From Glaciimonas sp. PCH181 (GTDB taxonomy: Bacteria; Pseudomonadota; Gammaproteobacteria; Burkholderiales; Burkholderiaceae_D), in the NCBI RefSeq assembly GCF_003056055.1, contig NZ_PYFP01000001.1:62001-126000 (forward strand): 64,000 nucleotides of DNA. The letters are read 5' to 3'. The notes under the pieces were generated by a model that searched no databases, was not told the DNA's origin, and worked only from the letters and a program-made list of their open reading frames with translations. A program made the translations under genes and the position numbers. This document shows, one piece after another, positions 46,529 to 55,520 of this stretch. How positions within the stretch are numbered: position 1 is the first letter of the stretch; every line of letters begins with the position of its first letter.

Positions 46529-46948
46529 TTAATGACGACCGCCACCGTGGCCACGATCATTGCCACGATTATCATGGCGACCGTTATTGCCGTTATTACG
46601 GTGATCGCGATAACCGCCACCACGATGATCGCCGCGTCCTCTTTCCCAGCCGCCACGGTTCAGTTGCCAGCCGCGATTGCCTTGTTCCCAACGTGGGCGT
46701 TGATATTGATAACCGGGTCGCGCCCGATCCCAATAACCTTGTCGCCAGACGTGACGACCGCCCGCCCAGTTCCAGTATCCTGGTGCCCAGATATAACCCG
46801 CACGCGGCGGGGGCGGGCGCTCATAGCGTGGTGGTGGCGGTCGCGAGCCGATGATGATGTTGACGCCGACCTGCGCGTTAGCTTGCGCCGAGATAAACGC
46901 GGTACAGCTAATCGCGGCAAATATTATTGCACTGAGTAAGCGTTTCAT
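46529..46948 (-). CDS. YXWGXW repeat-containing exported protein
   Basis: A 139-residue protein with a signal peptide (cleavage near ANA-QVG, residue 25), a proline-rich stretch (RPPPPRYERPPPPR), two YXWGXW-like units (YIWAPGYWNW, HVWRQGYWDR), and a long Arg/Gly/His/Asn-rich tail. It should be periplasmic or outer-membrane associated. The repeat family has no assigned function. AAGG lies 6 bp before the ATG. The histidine-rich tail could bind metal (inference). Confidence 0.85.
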   Translation of the reverse strand: MKRLLSAIIFAAISCTAFISAQANAQVGVNIIIGSRPPPPRYERPPPPRAGYIWAPGYWNWAGGRHVWRQGYWDRARPGYQYQRPRWEQGNRGWQLNRGGWERGRGDHRGGGYRDHRNNGNNGRHDNRGNDRGHGGGRH

Positions 46949-47143
46949 GAATGCCTTAAAAGAAGGTAATAATGCACTATACCTGTATAAATAATGACGG
47001 CAAGAAACGATTCAACTCGTTACAAAATCCCTTTTAGCTAAATTTTGTCCCGCGCCGTCGATGCATGGAAGAATAAAAGGAGGCGTGCCGACATCTCGCA
47101 GCCGGTAGCGATAAAATTGATCTTTTAAAATAACGGAGTCTGT

Positions 47144-47452
47144 ATGCCACGACCAACACTTATCGGCGCTTCTGCTGCATTACAGACATTGTCTGGCTGG
47201 ACAGCGGCAGATGACCGAGATGCGATTGAAAAAACGTTTTTGTTTGCCGACTTCAACGCTGCATTTGGTTTTATGACGCGAGTCGCTTTATTTGCAGAAA
47301 AATTGGATCATCATCCCGAGTGGTCAAATGTTTATAATCGTGTGATTGTATTGCTCACTACCCATGATGCAAACGGAGTGACGGAACTGGATGTGCGGAT
47401 GGCGCAATTCATGGACCGCACTTCAGCTATTAATAGTAAGCCCCTCTCTTAA
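47144..47452 (+). CDS. phhB: 4a-hydroxytetrahydrobiopterin dehydratase
   Basis: A 102-residue pterin-4a-carbinolamine dehydratase, recycling the cofactor of phenylalanine hydroxylase. The motif [15 protein letters not shown] carries the catalytic histidines, and [12 protein letters not shown] precedes it as in the family. CGGAG precedes the start. The next gene, 17 bp on, is a pteridine-reductase-like SDR, supporting a pterin role. The N-terminal segment is slightly diverged. Confidence 0.88.
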   Translation: MPRPTLIGASAALQTLSGWTAADDRDAIEKTFLFADFNAAFGFMTRVALFAEKLDHHPEWSNVYNRVIVLLTTHDANGVTELDVRMAQFMDRTSAINSKPLS

Positions 47453-47469
47453 AACCTAAAAAAATCAAC

Positions 47470-48240
47470 ATGACGCAACCAGTAGTATTGATTACCGGCG
47501 CCGCAAAGCGCGTTGGCCGGGTGATTGCCGAACGCTTTGCGCAAGCTGGCTATGCGGTGGTGGTGCACTATGGCAATTCACAATTAGAGGCGCAGGAAAC
47601 TGTCGCAATGATTCAAGCAGCCGGGCACAAAGCTGTAGCTCACCGTGCCGATCTGGCTAATCCCGCTGAATTATCGGACATGATCTTGGCAATATATGCC
47701 ACATTCGAAAGATTGGATGTATTGGTTAATTGTGCCGCGATATTTTTTCCTGACACACTGGCTGATTTCACGCTGGAAGACCTGGAACGATCATGGCAAA
47801 TAAATTGCCGCGCGCCGCTATTACTAACGCAGGCTTTTTACCAGCAGGCAAAGCAGCGCGGCCAGCAGGGTGTCGTGGTGAATGTCGTCGACCAAAAAGT
47901 GCGCGCCAACTTTCATCCCGAGGATTTTAGTTATACCGTGGCGAAAGCTGCGCTAGGAAATCTGACCGCTATGCTGGCGATATCCGGCGGCGCGGTATTG
48001 CGGGCGAATGCGCTCTATCCCGGCTTGATGACGCCCAGCGGTGATCAGACCCAGGCCGATTTTGAGTATTCGTCGGAGCGCTCGACTCCGCTTGGCTACA
48101 TTGCGCCATTGGCTGAGATAGCGGAGGCGATTTTAATGCTAACGCGCCCCTCATTTAATGGTGCCGAATTTGTTGTTGACGCCGGGCAAAATCTGATTCG
48201 GGTAGATCGCGACGTGGTTAATTTGTATCGGGCACCTTAA
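47470..48240 (+). CDS. SDR oxidoreductase, pteridine reductase/FolM-like
   Basis: A 256-residue short-chain dehydrogenase with TGAAKRVGR at the N-terminus, NCAAIFFPDTLADF, and the active-site segment VVDQKVRANFHPEDFSYTVAKAAL (Y-x3-K). The Arg in TGAAKRVGR and the NVVDQ segment are typical of pteridine reductase/FolM enzymes that reduce dihydromonapterin or dihydrofolate. It is 17 bp after the PhhB-like gene, so they probably share a transcript and a pterin pathway. Confidence 0.85.
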   Translation: MTQPVVLITGAAKRVGRVIAERFAQAGYAVVVHYGNSQLEAQETVAMIQAAGHKAVAHRADLANPAELSDMILAIYATFERLDVLVNCAAIFFPDTLADFTLEDLERSWQINCRAPLLLTQAFYQQAKQRGQQGVVVNVVDQKVRANFHPEDFSYTVAKAALGNLTAMLAISGGAVLRANALYPGLMTPSGDQTQADFEYSSERSTPLGYIAPLAEIAEAILMLTRPSFNGAEFVVDAGQNLIRVDRDVVNLYRAP

Positions 48241-48351
48241 TCGAAAGCCTGGCATTTTGGGGAGGCATGGTTTCAGCGTATTGAGGTTGATGATGTAAGG
48301 AAGTGACGATAATGGCGACCAACGGACATCATCATCTTGCAGGAGCTTCCC

Positions 48352-49158
48352 GTGCGCATCTATAACGTCATTTCAGCAGTCTCAAAATACGTCCTTCTAT
48401 TGGTGTTTTCTTCTGGCGCAATGGCCGTGGCGCAGGCCGCTGAAATCACCGCAAAAAGTCCCGCTCACCGTGTGGCGCTCGTGGAGCTTTACTCAAGCGA
48501 AGGCTGCAACAGTTGTCCACCCGCCGATGCATGGCTGGCAAAAATAGGTGCTAAAACCAATGCGGAGTTAGTCGTGCCATTAGCATTGCACGTCGATTAC
48601 TGGGATGGACTGGGATGGAAAGATCGTTTTGGCGATCATAAATTTACGCTGCGTCAACAGGCGTTGGCCGATTTTGCCAGCAGCAAGGTTGTTTATACAC
48701 CGGAAGTATTTGCCGGCGGACGCGAACTTCGGCATTGGAACTCGGCAAGTGCAGCGGACGGCGCAATACAGGCTATTACAGCGCAAGCATCTCCCGCCGA
48801 TATCACGATTAAATTATCCCCGAAAGGTGCGCGTTTGTTTGACTTGTCTGCCAGCGTCAAGCTACGCAGCGATTCCAGGCAACCGCATAGCGCTTATGTT
48901 GCCGTATATCAAAACAAATTAGTTTCCAAGGTAGCCGCTGGCGAAAATGGCGGAGTGACGTTGCATCACGAATACGTTGTTCGCCGTTGGCTCGGGCCAT
49001 TTGCATTAAAGGACGGCGCGGTAGAAGTTCAGGAAAAAATTGCTCTCGATAGTATTGGTATCGATGTTCCGGCGGATCAGATTGGAATAGTAACGTTTGT
49101 GCAGAACGGGGTGACTGGCGAGGTGCTGCAAGTGGCGCGACTGGCATTAAATCACTGA
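48352..49158 (+). CDS. DUF1223 exported thioredoxin-like protein
   Basis: About 268 residues. The signal peptide is MRIYNVIS followed by a hydrophobic core, with cleavage near AQA-AEIT. The mature part opens with VALVELYSSEGCNSCPPADAW, a CxxC in the thioredoxin-like position, followed by HVDYWDGLGWKDRF, the DUF1223 signature. GTG 48352 has AGGAG 6 bp upstream and is preferred to TTG 48337. Function of the family is unknown; a periplasmic redox role is inferred from CxxC. Confidence 0.85.
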   Translation: MRIYNVISAVSKYVLLLVFSSGAMAVAQAAEITAKSPAHRVALVELYSSEGCNSCPPADAWLAKIGAKTNAELVVPLALHVDYWDGLGWKDRFGDHKFTLRQQALADFASSKVVYTPEVFAGGRELRHWNSASAADGAIQAITAQASPADITIKLSPKGARLFDLSASVKLRSDSRQPHSAYVAVYQNKLVSKVAAGENGGVTLHHEYVVRRWLGPFALKDGAVEVQEKIALDSIGIDVPADQIGIVTFVQNGVTGEVLQVARLALNH

Positions 49159-49333
49159 GATGGATTGCAGTCTGATGTTTGGATGGTTGTTTGAATTTAA
49201 ATTAGCGCGTTTGATAGATGAACGTCGCACGGCAGTTTTCTGGCTGGGATGTTATTTGATATAGCGCTGCTAATGTGAGGCGGGGATAATGGACTATTTT
49301 TTGCGCGTGTAATTTTGAATTTATTACGCTGTC

Positions 49334-51604
49334 TTAGCTACGATCGCGCAATATTCGGGTAACACCGTGAATCCTGCGAACGTTACGCAGCAGACGGGCC
49401 AGATGAACGCGGTCTTCAACCTGAATTGTAAAGATTAATTGCGTCATCATCAGATCTTTATCGTCATCCATATTGACGTAGGTAATGTTGGCGTCTGACT
49501 CGCCGATATCAGCGGCCACCCTTGCCAGAATTCCCTTGTCGTTATGCACTAATACTTTGATACGACAATCAAAACGGCGGTTTAGGTCAGTGGCCCAGCG
49601 TACTTCAATCCAGCGTTCAGGATCTTTGCTACGCTGGCGTTTGGCGACGTTGCAATCTTCGGTATGAACAATCAAACCTTGATCGCGCTTGAGTTGACCG
49701 ATCAGCAAGTCCCCTGGGATCGGTTGGCAACAAGGTGCCAATTGGATCGATACACCTTCGCTGCCATTGATCACTACTGGATCGGCTTTGGTTGGTAATG
49801 CCAACCCTTCCATATCTAGTAATGGCAATGAAATCGGTTGGTTTTCCAGCAGACCCATGATGTGGCGCGCCACCAATGCCGCCATACGTTTACCGACCCC
49901 GATATCGGCATAAATTTCCTCTAATGAATTCGCGCTTGATTCGTTCAGCAATCGTTCCACCACGACTGGTGCCAATGCGGGATTCAGATTAAGCGTCGCC
50001 AAGGCTTGCGATAGTAAACGTTTGCCGAGATCAACTGACTCATTCAAATTGACAGTGCGAAGGTGATGACGAATCGCCGAACGGGCTTTGCCGGTGCGTA
50101 CAAAGCTAAGCCAATTGGGGCTTGGTCGCGAACTGCTAGAAGTGATGATTTCGACGATATCGCCGTTGTGTAATTCTGAGCGTAACGGTGCCGGTTCGTG
50201 ATTAATCTTGGCGGCAACAGTTTGGTCGCCGACATCTGTATGAATGGTATACGCAAAATCAAGCGCGGTGGCACCACGGGGAAGGGCGATGATTTTCGAC
50301 TTAGGCGTGAACACGTAGACAGAATCGGGGAACAAGTCCACTTTGACGTGCTCTAAAAATTCAGCAGAGTCGCCAGTTTGTTTCTGAATATCCAGTAACG
50401 ATTGCAGCCACGCGTGCGTGCGTTGTTGCAACTCACTTAAATCGCCATCTTCGTCTTTGTATAGCCAATGTGCTGCAACGCCGGATTCTGCTACGCGATG
50501 CATATCTTGCGTTCTGATCTGGAACTCGACCGGTGTCCCATAGGGGCCGATTAGCGTCGTGTGCAGAGATTGATATCCGTTAAGTTTAGGGATAGCGATA
50601 TAGTCTTTGAACTTGCCCGGCATCGGCTTATACAGCGCGTGCAAGGTCCCCAGCGCGACATAGCAATTGGCAAACGTATCGACGACAATCCGAAATCCGT
50701 ACACATCCAACACTTGTGAAAATGACAGATGCTTGTTGCGCATCTTTCGATAAATCCCGTAAAGGGTTTTTTCCCGGCCATCGATTTGGGTGGGAATACC
50801 GGTAGCCAGTAGCGTCGTATTCACCGATTCCAGAATTTTGCTAACCACTTCGCGGCGATTGCCGCGGGCTGCTCTGACCGCTTTCAGCAGAGTGCGATGG
50901 CGCAATGGATGTAAATGCGAGAACGACAGCTCTTGCAATTCGCGATAAATATTGTTTAAACCAAGACGATGCGCAATTGGCACATACACTTCCATCGTTT
51001 CACGTGCAATGCGGCGCTTTTTCTCCGGGACCATGACGCCCAATGTGCGCATATTGTGCAGACGGTCAGCTAATTTGACCAGAATCACACGGACATCGCG
51101 TGCCATAGCCAGCAGCATTTTGCGGAAGTTTTCCGCTTGCGCTTCAATTTGACTTTGAAATTCGATTTTGTCGAGTTTGGAAAGACCATCTACCAAACTT
51201 GCGACGGGCGCACCGAAGCGCTCAATTAACTCTTCTTTTTTGACATCCTGATCTTCCATCACATCGTGCAGCAAGGCAGCCATAATCGCTTGCGCGTCTA
51301 GCTTCCAGTCGGCACAGATTTCAGCGACAGCAATCGGATGGGAAATATACGGTTCGCCTGATTTGCGCATCTGTCCCAGATGCATTTCATCTGAAAAGCG
51401 ATACGCTTCCTTGACCTTCTTCAGTTCGGAAGGATTCAGGTATTCGGCAAGTTTGGTGGTCAGGTGGGTGATCGATGCAACGCCCACATGGGGCGTTGGC
51501 TGATCAGATGGTGCAGGCTTACTAATTTTGACAGCGCGAGGCAATACGGCTCGTTTTACAGGAGCGGCTGATGGTAAGGTCGAATCTGGAGGAGTCAGGT
51601 TCAT
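49334..51604 (-). CDS. spoT: Bifunctional (p)ppGpp synthase/hydrolase SpoT
   Basis: A 756-residue RelA/SpoT homolog. The hydrolase domain is intact (HD at residues 113-114 in LLHDVMEDQD). The synthetase domain has YGFRIVVD and KDYIAIPKLNGYQSLHTTL. TGS (near 395-455) and a C-terminal ACT domain follow. It degrades and makes the stringent-response alarmone. The intact HD distinguishes it from RelA, in which the hydrolase is dead. It follows rpoZ and gmk on the same strand in the conserved order. Confidence 0.95.
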   Translation of the reverse strand: MNLTPPDSTLPSAAPVKRAVLPRAVKISKPAPSDQPTPHVGVASITHLTTKLAEYLNPSELKKVKEAYRFSDEMHLGQMRKSGEPYISHPIAVAEICADWKLDAQAIMAALLHDVMEDQDVKKEELIERFGAPVASLVDGLSKLDKIEFQSQIEAQAENFRKMLLAMARDVRVILVKLADRLHNMRTLGVMVPEKKRRIARETMEVYVPIAHRLGLNNIYRELQELSFSHLHPLRHRTLLKAVRAARGNRREVVSKILESVNTTLLATGIPTQIDGREKTLYGIYRKMRNKHLSFSQVLDVYGFRIVVDTFANCYVALGTLHALYKPMPGKFKDYIAIPKLNGYQSLHTTLIGPYGTPVEFQIRTQDMHRVAESGVAAHWLYKDEDGDLSELQQRTHAWLQSLLDIQKQTGDSAEFLEHVKVDLFPDSVYVFTPKSKIIALPRGATALDFAYTIHTDVGDQTVAAKINHEPAPLRSELHNGDIVEIITSSSSRPSPNWLSFVRTGKARSAIRHHLRTVNLNESVDLGKRLLSQALATLNLNPALAPVVVERLLNESSANSLEEIYADIGVGKRMAALVARHIMGLLENQPISLPLLDMEGLALPTKADPVVINGSEGVSIQLAPCCQPIPGDLLIGQLKRDQGLIVHTEDCNVAKRQRSKDPERWIEVRWATDLNRRFDCRIKVLVHNDKGILARVAADIGESDANITYVNMDDDKDLMMTQLIFTIQVEDRVHLARLLRNVRRIHGVTRILRDRS

Positions 51605-51637
51605 ACAGTATAGACAGCAGCCGCAGTATGTGAACGA

Positions 51638-51841
51638 TTAACCCGGTACCTTTTTTAGCATTTCAATGCCAACTTTACCAGCAGCGATTTCACGCAGAGC
51701 GATAACAGTCGGTTTATCTTTTGCATCTACTTTAGCAGTATGGCCTTGGAGTAGTTGACGTGCGCGATAAGTTGCGGAAAGAGTCAATTGAAAGCGGTTA
51801 GGGATGTGTTTAATGCAATCTTCAATGGTAATACGGGCCAT
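51638..51841 (-). CDS. rpoZ: RNA polymerase omega subunit
   Basis: A 67-residue protein beginning MARITIEDC with [16 protein letters not shown], the core that contacts beta-prime. The start at 51841 has CGGAG upstream; a six-residue longer frame exists but is not family-like. It is 33 bp upstream of spoT. Confidence 0.95.
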   Translation of the reverse strand: MARITIEDCIKHIPNRFQLTLSATYRARQLLQGHTAKVDAKDKPTVIALREIAAGKVGIEMLKKVPG

Positions 51842-51919
51842 ACATTCTCCGAAAAACAATAATTGTCAATTTCGCAACAGCGTCGTTTTATCGTCGTTGT
51901 CAGCAAGGTTAACCAAGTG

Positions 51920-52546
51920 TTAGCTTAAGTTGGCATGAATGCCAAGTTGCGCAAATAAGGATGCATTACGTACTGCTTGTTGGGAGAAGCGGCAGCGAGT
52001 TGCTTTAACAATCGCGGTCAGTTCTGACAAAGCAGAGGAAAATTCTTGGTTGATAATAACATACTCAGACTCAGGGGCATGGGCGATTTCCCCGCCTGCC
52101 GCCAGAATCCTGCGCGTAATCACTTGCGGCTCATCCTGCCCGCGCTTCTTTAACCGATCTTCTAATGCCGCGATGGACGGCGGCAGTATAAAAATACCCA
52201 CCGCATGCGGGAATTGTTTCTTAACCTGTTGCGCACCTTGCCAGTCGATTTCTAACAACACATCAGTGCCAGCTTGCATCTGCTCACCAATCGACAAACG
52301 CGAAGTCCCATAATAATTGCCGTGGACTTCAGCCCATTCAAGAAATTCGCCCTGCTTATGCCGGGCACGGAAATCCTCGATAGAAGTGAAATGGTATTCC
52401 CGACCATTTTTTTCCTTAGGTCGTGGCGGGCGGGTGGTGTAGGAGATCGAGAGCTTAATTTCTGGTTCTTGCGCCAATAAAGCATTCACCAATGTTGATT
52501 TCCCAGCGCCCGATGGGGCGACCACCATAAATAAACTGCCGGACAT
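51920..52546 (-). CDS. gmk: Guanylate kinase
   Basis: Phosphorylates GMP to GDP. The P-loop [14 protein letters not shown], the GMP-binding [11 protein letters not shown] and GREYHF, and the [13 protein letters not shown] segment are all present. From the ATG at 52546 the protein has 208 residues, the usual size. The frame is open to ATG 52618 (232 residues, proline-rich extension) and to ATG 52564; none has a convincing Shine-Dalgarno, so the start is chosen on length alone. Confidence 0.93.
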   Translation of the reverse strand: MSGSLFMVVAPSGAGKSTLVNALLAQEPEIKLSISYTTRPPRPKEKNGREYHFTSIEDFRARHKQGEFLEWAEVHGNYYGTSRLSIGEQMQAGTDVLLEIDWQGAQQVKKQFPHAVGIFILPPSIAALEDRLKKRGQDEPQVITRRILAAGGEIAHAPESEYVIINQEFSSALSELTAIVKATRCRFSQQAVRNASLFAQLGIHANLS

Positions 52547-52963
52547 GGGATGTTCATCGGGCATGGCGGCTAGGCTCAGAATTTCGCTGGGGGATGGGGG
52601 TAGTAGTGGCGGCGTCATGGCAGTGGGTTATTCGCAATCAAAGTGGGGCGGCTAGAGGCGTATTTTATTAATTTACGCTTAATATATGGCTAGCAGGTAG
52701 TGCAGCATTGTATCAGCGCAAGAGCTGAATTGCAGGTGGATGCGAGGGCTTGAGTCTTACAATCCGATAACATCGTTCCTTGGACTAGGTGTCCAGTTCG
52801 ATTATTTGTTAATAGTATTCAATTAAGGAAGTAACGATTTTTGCATTCTTAATTTGCAAGGATGGGTGACGATTTTGGTCAGGTGGGTGTACACGTAGAC
52901 GAATTTTGTCGATTTTTTGGGAGTAAACGGTTTGGTTTTAAGCCGTTGGGCGGTGTTTGGAGG

Positions 52964-52980
52964 TTGGCACGCTAACTGCT
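52964..52980 (+). promoter_or_regulatory. Sigma-54 promoter of pilin gene
   Basis: TTGGCACGCTAACTGCT has the invariant GG and GC of the -24/-12 elements 10 bp apart and matches most of the RpoN consensus. It lies about 44 bp before the pilin ATG. Pilin genes are commonly activated by PilR with sigma-54. The rest of the 400-bp gap probably holds the activator sites. Confidence 0.85.
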
Positions 52981-53023
52981 TTATGGTGGGGGTAGTTCCA
53001 ACCGAATCCAATGGGAGTTTTGC

Positions 53024-53458
53024 ATGAACAAATTTATCCGTCGTACATCAACACAAGCACAAAAAGGTTTCACGCTGATCGAATTGATGATCGTTGTTGC
53101 CATCATTGGTATCTTGGCTGCTATTGCGCTGCCAGCTTATAAAGACTACACAGTGCGTGCAAAGGTAACTGAACTGATCTTGGCTGCATCAAGTGGAAAG
53201 ACTCAGATTGCTGAGTATTGGCAAGTCAATGGGGCTTTTCCATCAGCTGCATCATTAGTTTTGACTCCCATGGCAACAACTTATGTAGCTAGTTTGGGGC
53301 AATCCGGTGGAACTATCACCGTCCAGGCGACTACGGCTGAAACTAATATCAGCGGGAAAACTATCACTTTGACACCGACTGATGCCGGTAACGGTGTGTT
53401 AACCTGGACATGCGGTGGAACCATTGCAACAAATTATCGTCCGGCTAGCTGCAAGTAA
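53024..53458 (+). CDS. pilA: Type IV major pilin
   Basis: A 144-residue prepilin. The leader ends at G15; after prepilin peptidase cleavage the mature protein starts [20 protein letters not shown] with the conserved Glu5. The C-terminal cysteine pair (WTCGG and ASCK) forms the usual D-loop disulfide. It is serine/threonine-rich, leaving many possible O-glycosylation sites. GGGAG precedes the ATG; it has a sigma-54 promoter and its own terminator. An oligosaccharyltransferase-like gene follows, suggesting glycosylated pili. Confidence 0.95.
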   Translation: MNKFIRRTSTQAQKGFTLIELMIVVAIIGILAAIALPAYKDYTVRAKVTELILAASSGKTQIAEYWQVNGAFPSAASLVLTPMATTYVASLGQSGGTITVQATTAETNISGKTITLTPTDAGNGVLTWTCGGTIATNYRPASCK

Positions 53459-53492
53459 TCAGTTTCTTTACATGAAATTTTGATTCGCGTTT

Positions 53493-53519
53493 AAAAAGCC
53501 TCACGTTGTGAGGCTTTTT
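53493..53519 (+). terminator. Terminator after pilin gene
   Basis: AAAAAGCCTCAC and GTGAGGCTTTTT form a perfect 12-bp stem around GTT, with a T-run. It isolates pilin expression from the downstream ligase genes. Confidence 0.95.
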
Positions 53520-53680
53520 AATTTTAAGGCGAATGATGGCAGGTCTTTTTGAGTTTTTACTTTTGCCTCTATTGGGTATGTGCCATTGATCGCGACCGCC
53601 TCGTTATATCCAGACCTGTCAATTGAACTCTTTGTCGGACAATATGGGCAGAGCAGTGTCATCAGAAGATACTCAAATAT

Positions 53681-55375
53681 ATGTCTTTGAACAAAAAAGT
53701 TATCAGTCCTTTTTGGATGGTGATTGCTTCCTTAGCATTGTCATGTACCTGGCTTTTGCCTAATCATTACCCACCGTGGACGACCTTTCACAGCGACGCC
53801 TGGGCCTCAATTGTTTTAACAATGGTTGGCATGACGATCTTGCTGCTAAGGTTGCGTGAGCGGAACGAGTGGCATTGGCCCGAAATTGTAGTTGCGGTCT
53901 TGATTTTTATTCCTATTGCGCAATTCTTTTTTGGCATGTTGCCTTTCTGGGGAGTTGCATGGATCAATTCTATCTATTTGACTGGTCTGCTTTTGGCTTT
54001 ATTGGCGGGAACGCGATGGGAGAAAGCCGCAAACGGGGAGTGTGCTGATTTTTTGTTTTTAGGAATCGGCATCGCGGCGCTGATTTCTATGTACTTTCAG
54101 TTGCATCAACTATTGCGCTTTGACGGGTTCGATATTTGGATTTTAAAATCGAATGATTTTCGTCCAGGAGCGAATTTAGGACAACCCAATCAATTTGCTA
54201 CGCTACTTATTTTGGGAATGCTCGCGTCTGCCTGGGGATTTAAGCGACGGCAACTCTCGGCCCCTGTAGCTATCTTGATGACCTGCTTTCTTTTATTGGG
54301 TGTAGCGCTTACGCAATCCCGAACTGGATGGTTGAATGTTTTTGTTATTCTAGCTGCGCTATTGCTGTGGGCGTGGTTTTTAAGATCCAAACGTATGCTC
54401 GCAACTGCCATTGGATTGGGATTGTATTTCATCGCGTGCGTCATTAATCTCCCTTGGATAATTGATTCTTTATTATTCGAAGGGAATCGAGATTTAGCGG
54501 AGCGTTATCTGATCGGGGCCCGACCGCAGGTTTGGCGCATGTTTATTGATGCAGTACAGCACCAATCTCTTTTTGGATATGGATGGGGGCAGCTGACGCA
54601 TGCGCAATATCAGGTTGCAAATGAGCATCCTGATCTTGGTATGCTTTTCTTTCAATCTCACAACCTATTTCTGGATTTGATTCTTTGGAACGGCATACCG
54701 ATTGGCTTGTTAATTAGTGGATTAATTATTTGGTGGTTTTTGGCATGTGTACGTCGAATTAAAGACCATGAAGATGCAATTTTATTACTGTTTATAACAG
54801 TCTTGGCAACGCACGCGATGCTTGAACTCCCTTTACATTACGCGTATTTTTTATTGCCTGCTGGGCTGGTTGTTGGTGTGTTAAATGTGCGTCTTGGCTT
54901 TCGTTCTGTATTTGTGACGAGGTCATGGATAACCTTGACGCTATTTGTCTTATCGACCACCGCGCTCTCCATCACGATTCTTGATTACCTACGCGTGGAG
55001 TCCAGTTTTAATGTTTTGCGCTTTGAAAACGCACATGTAGGTAAAGTAACCGCGGCAGAGCCTCCCGACGTTCTTGCCTTGACGCAATTTCGTGAAATGA
55101 TCCGATACGCTCGCATTCAACCCAAAATGAAATTCGATGCGAAGGAGTTGAATTGGATGCGTGATGTTGTGGAAGCATCCCCTAGCCCATATGGTGTATA
55201 TCAATTGGCGCTCGCCCTTGCGGTAAATGGTAAACCAGATGAGGCACAACGCTGGCTTCAGAGACTTTGCAAAACGTCTCCCGATGAGCAATGTCAAGGT
55301 GCTAGAAACAGTTGGGAAATCGAAGCGCGTAAGAACAGGTTCATAGCCGCTGTCGCATGGCCAGTTAAGCGCTAA
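53681..55375 (+). CDS. Wzy/PglL-type O-oligosaccharyltransferase (pilin glycosylation)
   Basis: A 564-residue membrane protein with about 12 hydrophobic segments and a C-terminal soluble part. GANLGQPNQFATLLILGM and the periplasmic loop RPQVWRMFIDAVQHQSLFGYG and FFQSHNLFLDLILWNGIP are the marks of the Wzy_C/PglL family. The C-terminal soluble domain (from about residue 455) fits Wzy_C_2. PglL/TfpO enzymes transfer lipid-linked glycan to pilin serine/threonine. Its position just after pilA supports that role rather than O-antigen ligation. Confidence 0.85.
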   Translation: MSLNKKVISPFWMVIASLALSCTWLLPNHYPPWTTFHSDAWASIVLTMVGMTILLLRLRERNEWHWPEIVVAVLIFIPIAQFFFGMLPFWGVAWINSIYLTGLLLALLAGTRWEKAANGECADFLFLGIGIAALISMYFQLHQLLRFDGFDIWILKSNDFRPGANLGQPNQFATLLILGMLASAWGFKRRQLSAPVAILMTCFLLLGVALTQSRTGWLNVFVILAALLLWAWFLRSKRMLATAIGLGLYFIACVINLPWIIDSLLFEGNRDLAERYLIGARPQVWRMFIDAVQHQSLFGYGWGQLTHAQYQVANEHPDLGMLFFQSHNLFLDLILWNGIPIGLLISGLIIWWFLACVRRIKDHEDAILLLFITVLATHAMLELPLHYAYFLLPAGLVVGVLNVRLGFRSVFVTRSWITLTLFVLSTTALSITILDYLRVESSFNVLRFENAHVGKVTAAEPPDVLALTQFREMIRYARIQPKMKFDAKELNWMRDVVEASPSPYGVYQLALALAVNGKPDEAQRWLQRLCKTSPDEQCQGARNSWEIEARKNRFIAAVAWPVKR

Positions 55376-55520
55376 GACGCAATAGGGAAGTATTTTTGTT
55401 CTGATTCAACTCTCGAACACATGAATATCGGTTACTGTCGAAAATCGAATTTTGTAGTTTAAATAATCAGTTTAATTAATCTCAATTTTTTGGGGTTGAT
55501 CCAGATACCCCTAAAAAATT

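Noticed and set aside
46502..46939. 145-codon plus-strand frame rich in Thr/Ala/Ile
   Set aside because: Antisense shadow of the YXWGXW protein, whose signal peptide, repeats and ribosome-binding site are convincing.
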